Below the pieces are notes generated by a model, which saw only the letters and a program-made list of their open reading frames with translations, searched no databases and had not been told where the DNA came from. Below, in pieces: positions 18,927-27,958 of a stretch of 64,000 nucleotides of DNA (the stretch's first letter is position 1; every line of letters starts with the position of its first letter). The stretch spans positions 46,305 through 110,304 of the forward strand of contig NZ_NQOG01000010.1 in assembly GCF_002270485.1 (NCBI RefSeq), given 5' to 3'. The translations under genes and the position numbers were made by a program. The DNA comes from Anaerostipes hominis (ex Lee et al. 2021) (GTDB taxonomy: Bacteria > Bacillota > Clostridia > Lachnospirales > Lachnospiraceae).

Positions 18927-18966
18927 GTGTAAGCTAGACTTTAGCGTTGGAAGAGGTCTTTTTTTT
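18909..18966 (+). terminator. terminator overlapping the rpmG promoter
   Basis: CCTCTTCCA (18909-18917) pairs perfectly with TGGAAGAGG (18948-18956), followed by TC and eight T residues. The 30-base loop contains the -10 box of the rpmG promoter. RNA from nrdDG can form the full stem; RNA started at the rpmG promoter lacks the 5' arm and would not terminate. It works as a one-way insulator. Confidence 0.7.
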
Positions 18967-19000
18967 ATGCCTTATTTTAAAAACAATGGAGGTGGAAGTT

Positions 19001-19150
19001 GTGCGCACAAAAATCACATTAGAATGTACAGAATGTAAGCAGCGTAATTACGATATGATGAAGGATAAGAAAACACATCCGGAACGTATGGAAACAAAGA
19101 AATACTGCAAGTTCTGTAAAAGACACACATTACACAAAGAAACTAAGTAA
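19001..19150 (+). CDS. rpmG: 50S ribosomal protein L33
   Basis: A 49-residue zinc-ribbon L33 with CTEC and CKFC cysteine pairs (type that binds zinc). The protein starts at GTG 19001 ([17 protein letters not shown]), eight bases after GGAGGTGG. Placement directly before secE-nusG is the standard Firmicute order. Confidence 0.95.
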   Translation: MRTKITLECTECKQRNYDMMKDKKTHPERMETKKYCKFCKRHTLHKETK

Positions 19151-19177
19151 TGCACGTTTATTTAAGGAAGTGAGAAC

Positions 19178-19375
19178 ATGAAGAATACCAGCAAATCAAG
19201 CAAAACCAGCTGGTTCAGAGAATTGAAATCAGAATTCGGAAGAATCATCTGGCCTTCTAAAGAACGCATTGCCAAAGAAACCGGCGTTGTGGTCGTGTGT
19301 GCTATTATCATTGGTATGATTATTGCTGTTCTGGATTTGGGACTTCAATATGGAATCAAGATGTTAGTAGGGTAA
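19178..19375 (+). CDS. secE: preprotein translocase subunit SecE
   Basis: A 65-residue SecE, the small subunit that clamps SecY in the Sec channel. It has a charged amphipathic N-terminus (WFRELKSEFGRIIWPSKERI) and one transmembrane helix near the C-terminus. Its size is normal for Gram-positive single-helix SecE. It lies between rpmG and nusG. Confidence 0.95.
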   Translation: MKNTSKSSKTSWFRELKSEFGRIIWPSKERIAKETGVVVVCAIIIGMIIAVLDLGLQYGIKMLVG

Positions 19376-19390
19376 AGGTAAGGAGAGCAT

Positions 19391-19939
19391 ATGGCAGAAA
19401 CAAATTGGTATGTAGTTCATACCTATTCCGGATATGAGAATAAAGTAAAAGCAAATATCGAAAAGACGATCGAGAACCGTAAGCTTCAAGATCAGATTTT
19501 AGAAGTCCGGGTACCGCTTCAGGACGTAACGGAACTGAAGAATGGTGTGAAAAAACAGGTTTCCAAGAAGATGTTCCCAGGATACGTGCTGATCCACATG
19601 GTGATGAACGACGATACATGGTATGTTGTCAGAAACACCAGAGGTGTGACAGGATTCGTAGGCCCTGGCTCCAAACCGGTCCCATTGACACCGGCTGAGA
19701 TGAAGCCATTGGGAATCAACGTGGGCGGTACAAACGAAGAAACGCCTAAGAAGGAAAAAATTGATATTGATGTTGAAGTAGGTGATATCATTGTTGTTAC
19801 TTCCGGTGCTTGGGAAGGTACGACAAGTGCAGTTACCGTAGTAAATGAGCACAAACAGACAGTGACCATCGAGGTGGAGATGTTTGGACGTGCCACATCA
19901 GTAGAGATTGATTTCTTAGATATCAAAAAAGCAGAGTAA
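19391..19939 (+). CDS. nusG: transcription termination/antitermination factor NusG
   Basis: A 182-residue NusG that binds RNA polymerase and modulates pausing and transcription-translation coupling. The NGN domain begins with [16 protein letters not shown]. The C-terminal KOW domain includes [19 protein letters not shown] 19391 follows AAGGAGAG, 15 bases after secE. Confidence 0.96.
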   Translation: MAETNWYVVHTYSGYENKVKANIEKTIENRKLQDQILEVRVPLQDVTELKNGVKKQVSKKMFPGYVLIHMVMNDDTWYVVRNTRGVTGFVGPGSKPVPLTPAEMKPLGINVGGTNEETPKKEKIDIDVEVGDIIVVTSGAWEGTTSAVTVVNEHKQTVTIEVEMFGRATSVEIDFLDIKKAE

Positions 19940-19964
19940 ATGACAAAACCTCTGCACGTAACAA

Positions 19965-19995
19965 GGTGGGAGGGATATCTCCCGTAATTACCACA
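19965..19995 (+). promoter_or_regulatory. L1-type leader hairpin before rplK
   Basis: A GGGAG/CTCCC stem with an outer GGT/ACC helix and an internal asymmetric loop (GTAATT). It copies the ribosomal L1 recognition motif found in 23S rRNA and in rplK-rplA leaders. Free L1 protein bound here is expected to repress translation of the operon. A second copy lies before rplA. Confidence 0.7.
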
Positions 19996-20016
19996 ATCAT
20001 CAGGAGGTTAACGATT

Positions 20017-20442
20017 ATGGCAAAGAAAGTAGAAGGATATATTAAACTTCAGATTCCGGCAGGAAAGGCAACACCAGCACCGCCGGTAGGACCTGCACTT
20101 GGTCAGCACGGTGTAAATATCGTACAGTTCACAAAGGAATTTAATGCAAAGACTGCAGATCAGGGAGACCTGCTCATTCCTGTTGTGATCACAGTATATC
20201 AGGACAGAAGTTTCAGTTTTGTGACAAAGACTCCTCCGGCAGCAGTTTTATTAAAGAAAGCCTGCAAGATCCAGTCCGGGTCCGGAGAGCCGAACAGAAA
20301 GAAAGTCGCAACAGTATCCAAAGCAGATTTACAGCAGATTGCTGAGACAAAGATGAAAGACTTAAACGCTGCATCTATCGAAGCTGCAATGAGCATGATT
20401 GCAGGAACAGCAAGAAGCATGGGAATCGAAGTGGAGGAATAG
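20017..20442 (+). CDS. rplK: 50S ribosomal protein L11
   Basis: A 141-residue L11. The N-terminal domain has [28 protein letters not shown] (the thiostrepton/GTPase-centre proline helix), and the C-terminal RNA-binding domain ends [17 protein letters not shown] 20017 is placed eight bases after AGGAGG; the open frame further upstream covers the L1 leader. Confidence 0.97.
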   Translation: MAKKVEGYIKLQIPAGKATPAPPVGPALGQHGVNIVQFTKEFNAKTADQGDLLIPVVITVYQDRSFSFVTKTPPAAVLLKKACKIQSGSGEPNRKKVATVSKADLQQIAETKMKDLNAASIEAAMSMIAGTARSMGIEVEE

Positions 20443-20454
20443 GCATTAAACACT

Positions 20455-20557
20455 TAATGAGGGCAAGCCAGAGGCGCAGGCCGAATTTAGTGTGAAAGCC
20501 GTTACCGAGACTCAGTGAAGGCGAGTCGAAGACGAAGCCTGAACGCTTAGTCGAGTG
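20455..20557 (+). repeat. diverged direct repeat in the rplK-rplA gap
   Basis: Two related units of about 40 bases, 20455-20494 and 20513-20557, share the pattern TGA-GGC-AG-C-AG-CG-AGCC ending in TTAGT. They make the rplK-rplA gap unusually long (180 bases). Nothing in them suggests a protein. They resemble an intergenic mosaic repeat. Confidence 0.5.
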
Positions 20558-20577
20558 TAACTTCCTTAAATTTAGAA

Positions 20578-20607
20578 AGTGGGAGGGTTGCTCCCGATAT
20601 GACCACA
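20578..20607 (+). promoter_or_regulatory. second L1-type leader hairpin, before rplA
   Basis: It has the same GTGGGAG...CTCCC...ACCAC plan as the element before rplK, with a five-base loop (GGTTG) and GATATG on the 3' side. It ends just before the rplA ribosome binding site, so L1 could shut off its own translation here independently of L11. Confidence 0.7.
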
Positions 20608-20622
20608 GGAGGTATTTTTAGA

Positions 20623-21315
20623 ATGAAAAAAGGAAAAAGATATGCAGAGGCTGCCAAATTAGTTGACAGAACGAAACTGTACGACGTGAAGGAAGCAGTA
20701 TCTGTAGTAAAAAAAGCAGCGAATGCCAAATTTGATGAGACGATCGAAGCACATCTCCGTCTCGGAGTAGACGGCCGTCAGGCAGATCAGCAGATCCGTG
20801 GAGCAGTCGTACTGCCTCATGGTACCGGTAAAAAAGTTCGTGTTCTTGTATTTGCGAAAGATGCAAAAGCAGAAGAAGCAAAGGCAGCAGGAGCAGAGTA
20901 TGTAGGAGCAGAAGAACTGATTCCTAAGATCCAGAAAGAAAACTGGTTTGACTTTGACGTAGTAGTTGCAACACCGGATATGATGGGTATCGTGGGACGT
21001 TTAGGTCGTGATCTTGGACCAAAAGGATTAATGCCGAACCCGAAAGCCGGCACTGTAACAATGGACGTTACAAAAGCGATCGAAGATATCAAAGCAGGTA
21101 AGATCGAATACAGACTGGACAAGAACAATATCATTCATGTACCGGTAGGTAAGGCTTCTTTTACAGAAGAACAGTTAGCGGACAACTTCCAGACGTTAAT
21201 AGATGCTATTATCAAAGCAAAACCGTCAGCAGCAAAAGGTCAGTATTTTAAGAATGTGACAATCACTTCTACAATGGGACCTGGAGTTAAAATTGACACA
21301 GGCAAGTTTGCTTAA
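20623..21315 (+). CDS. rplA: 50S ribosomal protein L1
   Basis: A 230-residue L1, primary rRNA binder and autogenous regulator. The sequence shows [21 protein letters not shown] at the start, the [12 protein letters not shown] loop and [23 protein letters not shown] 20623 follows AGGAGGT; an in-frame ATG eight codons earlier is inside the leader. Unlike most relatives it is not followed by rplJ; a terminator and about 32 kb of other genes intervene. Confidence 0.97.
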   Translation: MKKGKRYAEAAKLVDRTKLYDVKEAVSVVKKAANAKFDETIEAHLRLGVDGRQADQQIRGAVVLPHGTGKKVRVLVFAKDAKAEEAKAAGAEYVGAEELIPKIQKENWFDFDVVVATPDMMGIVGRLGRDLGPKGLMPNPKAGTVTMDVTKAIEDIKAGKIEYRLDKNNIIHVPVGKASFTEEQLADNFQTLIDAIIKAKPSAAKGQYFKNVTITSTMGPGVKIDTGKFA

Positions 21316-21337
21316 ATAAAATAGTTAAAGTTATGAC

Positions 21338-21367
21338 AAACCCCTCTAAATTTATAGAGGGGTTTTT
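21338..21367 (+). terminator. intrinsic terminator after rplA
   Basis: A perfect AACCCCTCTA/TAGAGGGGTT stem and a T5 run. It closes the rpmG-to-rplA transcript and marks the left edge of the accessory region. Confidence 0.93.
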
Positions 21368-21412
21368 GAATGCAGTAAATTGTGTGCCATGCGTGCAAAA
21401 AGAGAGGAAAAT

Positions 21413-22741
21413 ATGAAGGATTTAACGGTAGGGAAACCATTTGAAGTCATCGGAAAATTTGCGCTCCCTATGATTCTCAGTATGATATTTCAGCAGGTGT
21501 ACAGTGTTGTGGACAGCATTGTGGCCGGCCGGTTCATTGGAGTCAATGCACTGGGAGCAGTAGGCGCGTCTCAGCCTATTACAGTCATCTTTATTGCCAT
21601 AGCCGTGGGGACCGGCATGGGAATTAATGTTGTCATATCCGGCTTTTTCGGAGCCAAAAAATATAAAAGAGTAAAAAGTTGTATTTCCACGGCGGTGATC
21701 ACGATCGTGATCATGAGTGTTATTTTGACGGTGCTGGGGCTGGTGGGATGCAGGTGGATGATGAGTGCCATGTCCACCCCGTCCGATATATTTGAAGATT
21801 CGGCCCTGTATCTGAGGATTTATATCATGGGCATCTTGTTCCTGATGCTTTATAACGGGGCAAATGCAATCTTTACAGCGCTGGGTGACTCTATCACACC
21901 GCTGATCTTTTTAATCTTTTCATCGGTGCTGAACATCATTCTGGATGTGCTGTTTGTCACCACGTTTTCCATGGGTGTCGCAGGAGTTGCATGGGCTACC
22001 TTTATAGCCCAGGGTATTGCCTCTGTTCTGGCCGTGGTGACGGTATTTAAAAAGAATGCCAAAATACAGGCCGGAAACTATCAGAGATTCAGTCCTCTTC
22101 TTCTAAAAAAAATGACATGGATCGCGGTTCCAAGCATTATGCAGCAGTCTTTTGTATCGGTGGGACAGCTGTTTGTGCAGGGACGGATCAACAGCTTTGG
22201 GTCTGTGGTCGTGGCAGGCTATTCGGGAGGATTTAAAATACAGATCTTTATCCTTTCGGTACTTGGAACTATCGGCAACGCAGTTTCAAGCTTTACAGCT
22301 CAGAATGCTGGCGCCGGGAAATGGGAGAGAACAAAGGAAGGCACAAATGCCGGGATTAAAATTATTGTGGCTATGGCCGCAGTATTTTCTGTTCTCTGTC
22401 TGGTCTTCAGCCGTCAGGCAATGGGGCTGTTTCTTTCCGGAAACTCTGCAGAGGCAGTCAGGAGCATGGGAGTGGGGGTTGATTTTCTGAGGATCAATGC
22501 TCCGTTCTTTGCGCTGGTCAGTGTAAAATTTGTCTGCGACGGAATGCTCCGGGGCATGAGTGAAATGAAAGGATTTATGGCTTCCACATTTGCCGATCTG
22601 ATCGCGAGGGTATCCCTTTCCTATGTGCTGTCAGTTCCGTTTGGTGCTGCAGGAATATGGGCTGCCTGGCCCATCGGATGGGTGATAGGGACCAGCGTGT
22701 CGGTGTGGTTCGGGAAACGGGCACAGAAAAAATACATATGA
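21413..22741 (+). CDS. MATE-family multidrug/metabolite exporter
   Basis: A 442-residue, 12-helix membrane protein of the MATE (NorM/DinF-like) family, exchanging cations or protons for drugs or metabolites. The first repeat begins LPMILSMIFQQVYSVVDSIVAGRFIGVNALGAV-like, and the second repeat has the matching VPSIMQQSFVSVGQLFVQ, as expected for the duplicated six-helix fold. ATG 21413 follows GAGAGG. It is the first gene right of the rplA terminator and shows no tie to the ribosomal operon. Substrate unknown. Confidence 0.88.
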   Translation: MKDLTVGKPFEVIGKFALPMILSMIFQQVYSVVDSIVAGRFIGVNALGAVGASQPITVIFIAIAVGTGMGINVVISGFFGAKKYKRVKSCISTAVITIVIMSVILTVLGLVGCRWMMSAMSTPSDIFEDSALYLRIYIMGILFLMLYNGANAIFTALGDSITPLIFLIFSSVLNIILDVLFVTTFSMGVAGVAWATFIAQGIASVLAVVTVFKKNAKIQAGNYQRFSPLLLKKMTWIAVPSIMQQSFVSVGQLFVQGRINSFGSVVVAGYSGGFKIQIFILSVLGTIGNAVSSFTAQNAGAGKWERTKEGTNAGIKIIVAMAAVFSVLCLVFSRQAMGLFLSGNSAEAVRSMGVGVDFLRINAPFFALVSVKFVCDGMLRGMSEMKGFMASTFADLIARVSLSYVLSVPFGAAGIWAAWPIGWVIGTSVSVWFGKRAQKKYI

Positions 22742-22865
22742 GCAGTAAAAAGACCGGGGACTTAATAAAATGATCAATGTGATATAATGGAAAAGAGAGA
22801 ATACAGGCGATTGACTTAAGTGTGCGGGAGTAATGCTTCCGCGGAAACGTAAAGGAGGACTGGAT

Positions 22866-23675
22866 ATGATCTCAATTTATCATCAGGCAGAAGAATTAAC
22901 CAGGCAAGTAATTGAAAGCTTTTATCATCAGGATTCGAATAATTTAATCCAAAAACTTCATCCGGATGTAACGTGGATCGGAGCCGCGGACGGACAGTGT
23001 ATCAAAGGCTATGAACAGGTTTGTGAATACATTAAAAATTTTGATGTGCCCAGATGTGATATTCTTAAAAAAGAATTTCAGGTAGTTGCAAACAGTGATG
23101 AGATTTTTATTGTAGCAGGGTGTATGAAGGTTGCCGCTTCACAGGGAAGGGGTGAAATATTAGGTGCAGTTCAGCGCATTACTCTTATATGGAAGACAGA
23201 GGGGCAGAAGTTTAAGCTGCTTCATTTTCATGTATCAAATCCGATTGAATCCCAGAAAAATAATGAACGTTTTTCTCATTCGATGGGAACAGAGACATAT
23301 GAATATGTTAAAAAACTGCTCAGCCAAAATCGGAGCCGCCTTATTGCCTACGGGAAACATGATCTGACTTATGTTATAAGGAATAAAGACATTGTATATA
23401 TAGAAGCAGAAAATACAGACAGTGTGATCCATTGTCTGAACAGGGATATTCTGTCCAGGGAATCTATATCCGATCTGGAGAAAAAAGTCGGAGAAGGTTT
23501 CATAAAAACGCACAGAAGTTTTATTGTCAACAGCAGATATATTACCGGAATTAAGAGATACCAGCTGGCGATCAGCCAGGGAATTGAGCTTCCGATTCCT
23601 GAGAAAAAATACAGGGAGATCAAAGAAAAGGTTCTGCGCGCAGTGAACCAGAGACAAAACGAAATTTATATATAA
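22866..23675 (+). CDS. SnoaL-like / LytTR transcriptional regulator
   Basis: A 269-residue one-component regulator. The N-terminal half (about 1-125, with QQAEELTRQ-like start, FYHQDSNNLIQKLHPDVTWIG and a final LLHFHVSNP) looks like a SnoaL/NTF2-like fold, a cup that often binds small molecules. The C-terminal part (about 160-262) is a LytTR DNA-binding domain (IVYIEAENTDSVIH, FIKTHRSFIVNSRYI). There is no receiver domain or membrane segment, so sensing would be direct. ATG 22866 follows AAAGGAGG. A TATAAT at 22783-22788 may be its -10 box, though no good -35 is visible. It lies immediately before the nine-gene cluster on the same strand and is the obvious candidate regulator. Confidence 0.8.
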   Translation: MISIYHQAEELTRQVIESFYHQDSNNLIQKLHPDVTWIGAADGQCIKGYEQVCEYIKNFDVPRCDILKKEFQVVANSDEIFIVAGCMKVAASQGRGEILGAVQRITLIWKTEGQKFKLLHFHVSNPIESQKNNERFSHSMGTETYEYVKKLLSQNRSRLIAYGKHDLTYVIRNKDIVYIEAENTDSVIHCLNRDILSRESISDLEKKVGEGFIKTHRSFIVNSRYITGIKRYQLAISQGIELPIPEKKYREIKEKVLRAVNQRQNEIYI

Positions 23676-23843
23676 TATTTGGTTATTGACTTGTCCTGAG
23701 CAGTCATTGGCAGAATATGATTGAAAATACAACAAAACCCCGATATAGTAAAAGATAAGCATTGTAACAAAACTGCAGGGTCTTTGGGAAAACAGATGAC
23801 ATCGGAGTTTTAACAGGCATAGATACATAACGGTAATAATAAG

Positions 23844-23874
23844 AAGACCCTTCATTGCTGAGGGGTCTTTTTGT
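23844..23874 (+). terminator. intrinsic terminator before the nine-gene cluster
   Basis: AAGACCC/GGGTCTT stem (23844-23850 with 23863-23869) followed by a T-rich run. The rest of the 245-base gap (23676-23920) holds a long imperfect inverted repeat (AAAACCCCGAT near 23733 with ATCGGAGTTTT near 23803) but no strong promoter. With only about 46 bases from this terminator to the first cluster gene, the cluster promoter must either overlap it or lie upstream with read-through. Confidence 0.7.
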
Positions 23875-23920
23875 TTATTATTTTTCAGGAAAGACTTTGT
23901 TTTGAGACGGAGGTGATCAT

Positions 23921-26665
23921 GTGGCAGAAGAACCGAAACTTAAGGCAGCACTCCAGACAGGAGTACATATAGCAGGAGAGCCTTTTCGGGCGTCCATTGT
24001 CTATGGTGAACACGGCCTTTGTCTGGGTGCCGGATGGGAAAATGATAATCATCACAAGCTGAGCCTGTGGGGTATCATGGACAGTCTGTCACTGGGTCTT
24101 CCCCAATTTTTGAACTGGGAAATGGAGCTTAAGAGAGCAGGAGTATTATACAGGGCGGGAAGACAGGAAATTTTAATGGAGATCAGCACTGCCGAAAACA
24201 GGAGACTTCTGTTTGCTGCCAAAATAAAAGAAGGGATTTACAGTCTCAGACTATATCCTGAAATCTCCTGCAGGCTTCGCGATCTGCCCGTGATGGGAAA
24301 ATACTTGGGAGAGCAGGATTTGATCAGAGTCCGTTATATGCAGGCCGCATACCAGGAAGAGGGAGGATTCCGGGGACAGTGTCTCATAGAAGCCAGTTTT
24401 TCGGGAAACGAGTACAAATTCGGAGATGAGGACGTCAAACTTCCCCAGCAGGACATTGAGAAATCAAAGCCGCCGTCTCCGTCAGAAGAAAAGAAATCCG
24501 GCGTACACTGGATGGAACTGAACAAAAAAATCGGCCCTTGTTTTGTAAAAAGAATCGGAGGAGCGTTTCAGGACGGAGCAATCCAGGTGTGTGTGGATGC
24601 AGGAATTACGATCTCGGTCCTGACTCTTGAATTCATGGAACTTTCTCTGGGGATCAAGCCCGGACCGAAATTTGATTTTCAGTTTGGATTAAAAGGCATG
24701 GCAGTGACGGTGAAAAAACCTCCCCTGATGATCTCAGGAGGACTGTATGTGGCTGAACCCGGACGGCTCTATAACGGTGAAGTTACAGTGGCATTTGAGA
24801 AGTTCACTTTTTTAGCCCTCGGCTCTTACGGACTGACGAAAAAAACAGACAAACCTTCTTTTTTCGTATATTTGATGCTTGATTATGCGTTCGGCGGGCC
24901 GCCTTGTTTTTATATTACGGGATTATGCGCAGGTTTTGGCCTGAACCGGAAAATCAACATACCGTCTTTGTCCGGGGTCAAGGATTTTCCTTTTGTGGCA
25001 GCGGCAAGGGGCACAGGCGGGACATTAAAGCCGGGAACAGGAGCTTCCGAGGCCCTGAATACTCTGAGTGATCATATTGAACCGTGTGAGGGCATGAATT
25101 TTCTGACGGCAGGGGTCAAATTTACATCCTTCGGCATCGTAGAGTCGGTTGTGATTGTCAACGTGGAGTTCGGGACGAAATTTGAGCTTTCCCTCCTGGG
25201 GACGTCTGAGATCTCACTTCCTCCCAAGTGCAGTGATCCGGTTGTCTACGGATGCCTTAATCTGAGAGCGGTCTTCTCACCGGATGACGGAATTCTGCTG
25301 ATCGAGGGGGCAATGTCAAATGACTCTTACCTGTTTTGCAGGGATGCCGGACTCACCGGAGGATTTGCTTTTTATTCCTGGCTTAAAGGAGAATATGCAG
25401 GGGATTTTGTGCTCTCTGTAGGAGGATATCATCCTCAGTTCCAGAGAAGGCATTATCCGGCGGTGGACAGGGTGGGACTGAACTGGAAGATCAGCGATCA
25501 TCTGGAACTGATCGGAGAAGCTTATTTTGCGCTGACGCCAAACTGTCTGATGGCAGGGGGCAAACTGGAACTTAATTATCATACAGGAAAGCTTGCGGCC
25601 TGGTGTCATGCTTATGCGGACTTTCTGATCCGGTGGAAGCCGTTTCACTACGATATTAACATAGGAGTGAGTGTCGGCGCGTCCTACCGTCTGGACCTCT
25701 GCTTCATTCATAAGACTTTCAGGATCGAACTGGGCGCGGACCTGCACTTGTGGGGGCCTGAATTTTCCGGAACCGCACATATAAAATGGTTTATCATCTC
25801 TTTTACTATAAAGTTCAATTCGGGAAGCCAGAATCAGCCGCCAAGGCTTAACTGGAAACAGTTTTACACAGAATTTCTGCCGGATTTTGGCGGCGGCGTA
25901 AGAGGAGAAGTGTCCTCGTCCGACATCAGTGAAAAGAGCCAGGAGCCGCTGAAACTGGCAAGAATGAATCCGCAGGGAGGTTATCTTGGAGAAAGGGAGA
26001 AAGAAGGGACCAAATACCATTACATAAGTGCGAGACAGTTTCAAATGGAAATTGAGAGTGCCCTGCCGGTTGTGTCTGCACAGGTGAACAAAAAGGGTGA
26101 AAGACTTAAGAACCCGGGGTATGGGATATACCCCATGGGGCTTACGGGACTTCATGCTGCGCTGGATGTTCGTCTTTACGGATACGATGCGGATGGAAAG
26201 ATGTCGGAGACAGGGGTGAATTACCGGCCCATCTATAAAAATGTCCCCAGGGCATTGTGGAATGACCGGAGACCGGATATGAACCAGGACATGATAAAGG
26301 ACGCATGCATGGGACTTTCCATCTGGGGCGGCGAAAAGACCGGACACTTCATACCGCCGGATAAAGGAGGAAGTCCGGGATGGTACCGGCTGGCACAGCT
26401 CTTAAAAAATGAGGAGTACCACTGTCCGGAGCATTTTATGTGGGAGAAGACAAAAAACATAGAGGGAAAGGATTTTACGGGAGAAGAGATGGAGGATTCC
26501 ATTGCGGAAAATGATAAGAGAAGAGAATGGCTCTCGGAACTGAATGAGTTTGGAGTGAGGACGGAAGACGAGATCCATATGGAGCATTTTGCAGCACATT
26601 TAAAGCAGCTCCTCTCTGCACCGGCGGAGATGAGGAGTATGGGATACCGGGGAGATAAAAAATAA
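23921..26665 (+). CDS. DUF6603-like large protein, first gene of nine-gene cluster
   Basis: A 914-residue protein without signal peptide or transmembrane helices. Much of it is a repetitive beta-rich sequence. The region from about 200 to 650 resembles the DUF6603 family as I recall it: GLCAGFGLNRKINIPS, FVLSVGGYHPQFQ (about 495-507), a stretch with YFALTPNCLMAGGKLEL, and KPFHYDINIGVSVGASYRLDL at about 572-592. The C-terminal 250 residues are a separate mixed region with GIYPMGLTGLHAALD. The start is GTG 23921, set by GGAGGTGATC directly upstream. The function of DUF6603 proteins is not known to me. It begins a head-to-tail run of nine genes ending at 37528. Confidence 0.65.
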   Translation: MAEEPKLKAALQTGVHIAGEPFRASIVYGEHGLCLGAGWENDNHHKLSLWGIMDSLSLGLPQFLNWEMELKRAGVLYRAGRQEILMEISTAENRRLLFAAKIKEGIYSLRLYPEISCRLRDLPVMGKYLGEQDLIRVRYMQAAYQEEGGFRGQCLIEASFSGNEYKFGDEDVKLPQQDIEKSKPPSPSEEKKSGVHWMELNKKIGPCFVKRIGGAFQDGAIQVCVDAGITISVLTLEFMELSLGIKPGPKFDFQFGLKGMAVTVKKPPLMISGGLYVAEPGRLYNGEVTVAFEKFTFLALGSYGLTKKTDKPSFFVYLMLDYAFGGPPCFYITGLCAGFGLNRKINIPSLSGVKDFPFVAAARGTGGTLKPGTGASEALNTLSDHIEPCEGMNFLTAGVKFTSFGIVESVVIVNVEFGTKFELSLLGTSEISLPPKCSDPVVYGCLNLRAVFSPDDGILLIEGAMSNDSYLFCRDAGLTGGFAFYSWLKGEYAGDFVLSVGGYHPQFQRRHYPAVDRVGLNWKISDHLELIGEAYFALTPNCLMAGGKLELNYHTGKLAAWCHAYADFLIRWKPFHYDINIGVSVGASYRLDLCFIHKTFRIELGADLHLWGPEFSGTAHIKWFIISFTIKFNSGSQNQPPRLNWKQFYTEFLPDFGGGVRGEVSSSDISEKSQEPLKLARMNPQGGYLGEREKEGTKYHYISARQFQMEIESALPVVSAQVNKKGERLKNPGYGIYPMGLTGLHAALDVRLYGYDADGKMSETGVNYRPIYKNVPRALWNDRRPDMNQDMIKDACMGLSIWGGEKTGHFIPPDKGGSPGWYRLAQLLKNEEYHCPEHFMWEKTKNIEGKDFTGEEMEDSIAENDKRREWLSELNEFGVRTEDEIHMEHFAAHLKQLLSAPAEMRSMGYRGDKK

Positions 26666-26677
26666 GGAGGTCCGGCT

Positions 26678-27958
26678 ATGGAAGTGAGCATGAGGTTTGC
26701 AGACGAAGATCTGCCTGAGATAAAGAGCGGGCTTTATGAGCTGGAAATAGAATTGAATACCGGGATCAGAGAAGACGGCACGGAAAAACAGAGCAAAGAG
26801 ACAATTCACCTGGTCGCCGCGGCAAAAAGATTTTCGATGGACCCCGGCGAGGTGTATTCTGTTTATCCGGCGGCAGGGAGTGAAGGAGAGTTTTCAAACT
26901 GTCTTCCCCATATTGTGTTTAACCGGGGGACTCTGCCGTGGGAGTTCGGGTGCCGGGACGGAAGCCCGGGGCTGGCTGTATTCCTCTGTACGGAGGATGA
27001 GGGAGTGCAAAAGCGCACGATGAAAGTGGCAGACATTTGCTGTCCGAAAGAACCGGGTGTTTTTGTATCCGAACACCTCCGGGCGCAGAACAGCGATGCC
27101 GAAACCGGGGATGAAACATGTGAGTTTGTGGATATTCCCCTGAAATTATACCGTCGGCTGTTCACAGACTCGGAAGAGCGAAAACTCCTCACTCATGTAA
27201 GACAGGTGAAGCTTGATGACAAGGTAACAGATCCTCTGGTCAGGGACGGGACATTTTCCTGCCTGGTGTCGAAGAGGTATCCGAAGGAGCCGGAAGAAAA
27301 GGGGAAAAAGACTGCCCATAAAGCCTATGTAGTTTCCCTTAAAGAGTATGAGGGGGTCACCATTCCTGAAAATGCAGGATTTGTGCGTCTGATCTGCCTG
27401 TATGCATGGGAGTTTGTCGTCACAAAACAACCGTATGATTTCCGGGCAGCTTTGAAGAGAATCTCTCCCGGTGTGCTGAAAAGGGCGGTGAGCCCGGAAG
27501 GAAAGCAGGGGGAGCTTGTGGATATTTTAAGCAGGGGGTACTGTCCGGTGAATCACGATGTCAGGGATGGGAGCAAAACGGTTTCCTGGTATCGGGGACC
27601 CTGGATTCCATACGGAGAAAAACAGATGAAACCCAGATACCGGATATTCTCGGATCAATTTTATTTTTATGATCCCGCCTGCGGAATGATGGATGTGAGT
27701 TATGCATGTGCATGGCAGCTGGGACGGATGGTTTCCATGAATCATCTGACGGTGTGCAGGGAGCTTGTTTCATGGAGGCTGGATCACTGCTCGGAGGCGG
27801 CACAGAATTTTCAGCAGAGCCAGCTTTTTGACCGGATTCCTGCAGAGGGAAAAGATGTGGGGGAGCAGCTTATAAACGCATGTGTCCGGGCGGCCAGTCA
27901 GCTGGCAGCCGAGAAAGGGGATGAGGCCGATGGGACGGTGGATTCAGGGAAAGTGTGA
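26678..27958 (+). CDS. uncharacterised cluster protein 2 (426 aa)
   Basis: A soluble 426-residue protein; no signal peptide, helix anchor or catalytic motif is recognisable. Notable stretches are the central RGYCPVNHDVRDGSKTVSWY-RGPWIPYG around residues 286-312, and DPACGMMDVSYACAWQLGRM around 330-350. I recall similar patterns (an aromatic RGP motif followed by an A-W-QLGR motif) in uncharacterised proteins next to DUF6603 genes in other phyla, but cannot verify it. ATG 26678 follows AAGGAGGT, 12 bases after gene 1. Its end overlaps gene 3 by 29 bases, which implies coupled translation. Confidence 0.6.
   Translation: MEVSMRFADEDLPEIKSGLYELEIELNTGIREDGTEKQSKETIHLVAAAKRFSMDPGEVYSVYPAAGSEGEFSNCLPHIVFNRGTLPWEFGCRDGSPGLAVFLCTEDEGVQKRTMKVADICCPKEPGVFVSEHLRAQNSDAETGDETCEFVDIPLKLYRRLFTDSEERKLLTHVRQVKLDDKVTDPLVRDGTFSCLVSKRYPKEPEEKGKKTAHKAYVVSLKEYEGVTIPENAGFVRLICLYAWEFVVTKQPYDFRAALKRISPGVLKRAVSPEGKQGELVDILSRGYCPVNHDVRDGSKTVSWYRGPWIPYGEKQMKPRYRIFSDQFYFYDPACGMMDVSYACAWQLGRMVSMNHLTVCRELVSWRLDHCSEAAQNFQQSQLFDRIPAEGKDVGEQLINACVRAASQLAAEKGDEADGTVDSGKV

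Noticed and set aside
23921..26665. Outer-membrane beta-barrel for the first cluster protein, because of its repetitive beta pattern
   Set aside because: There is no signal peptide and the genome looks Gram-positive; the pattern fits DUF6603 better.
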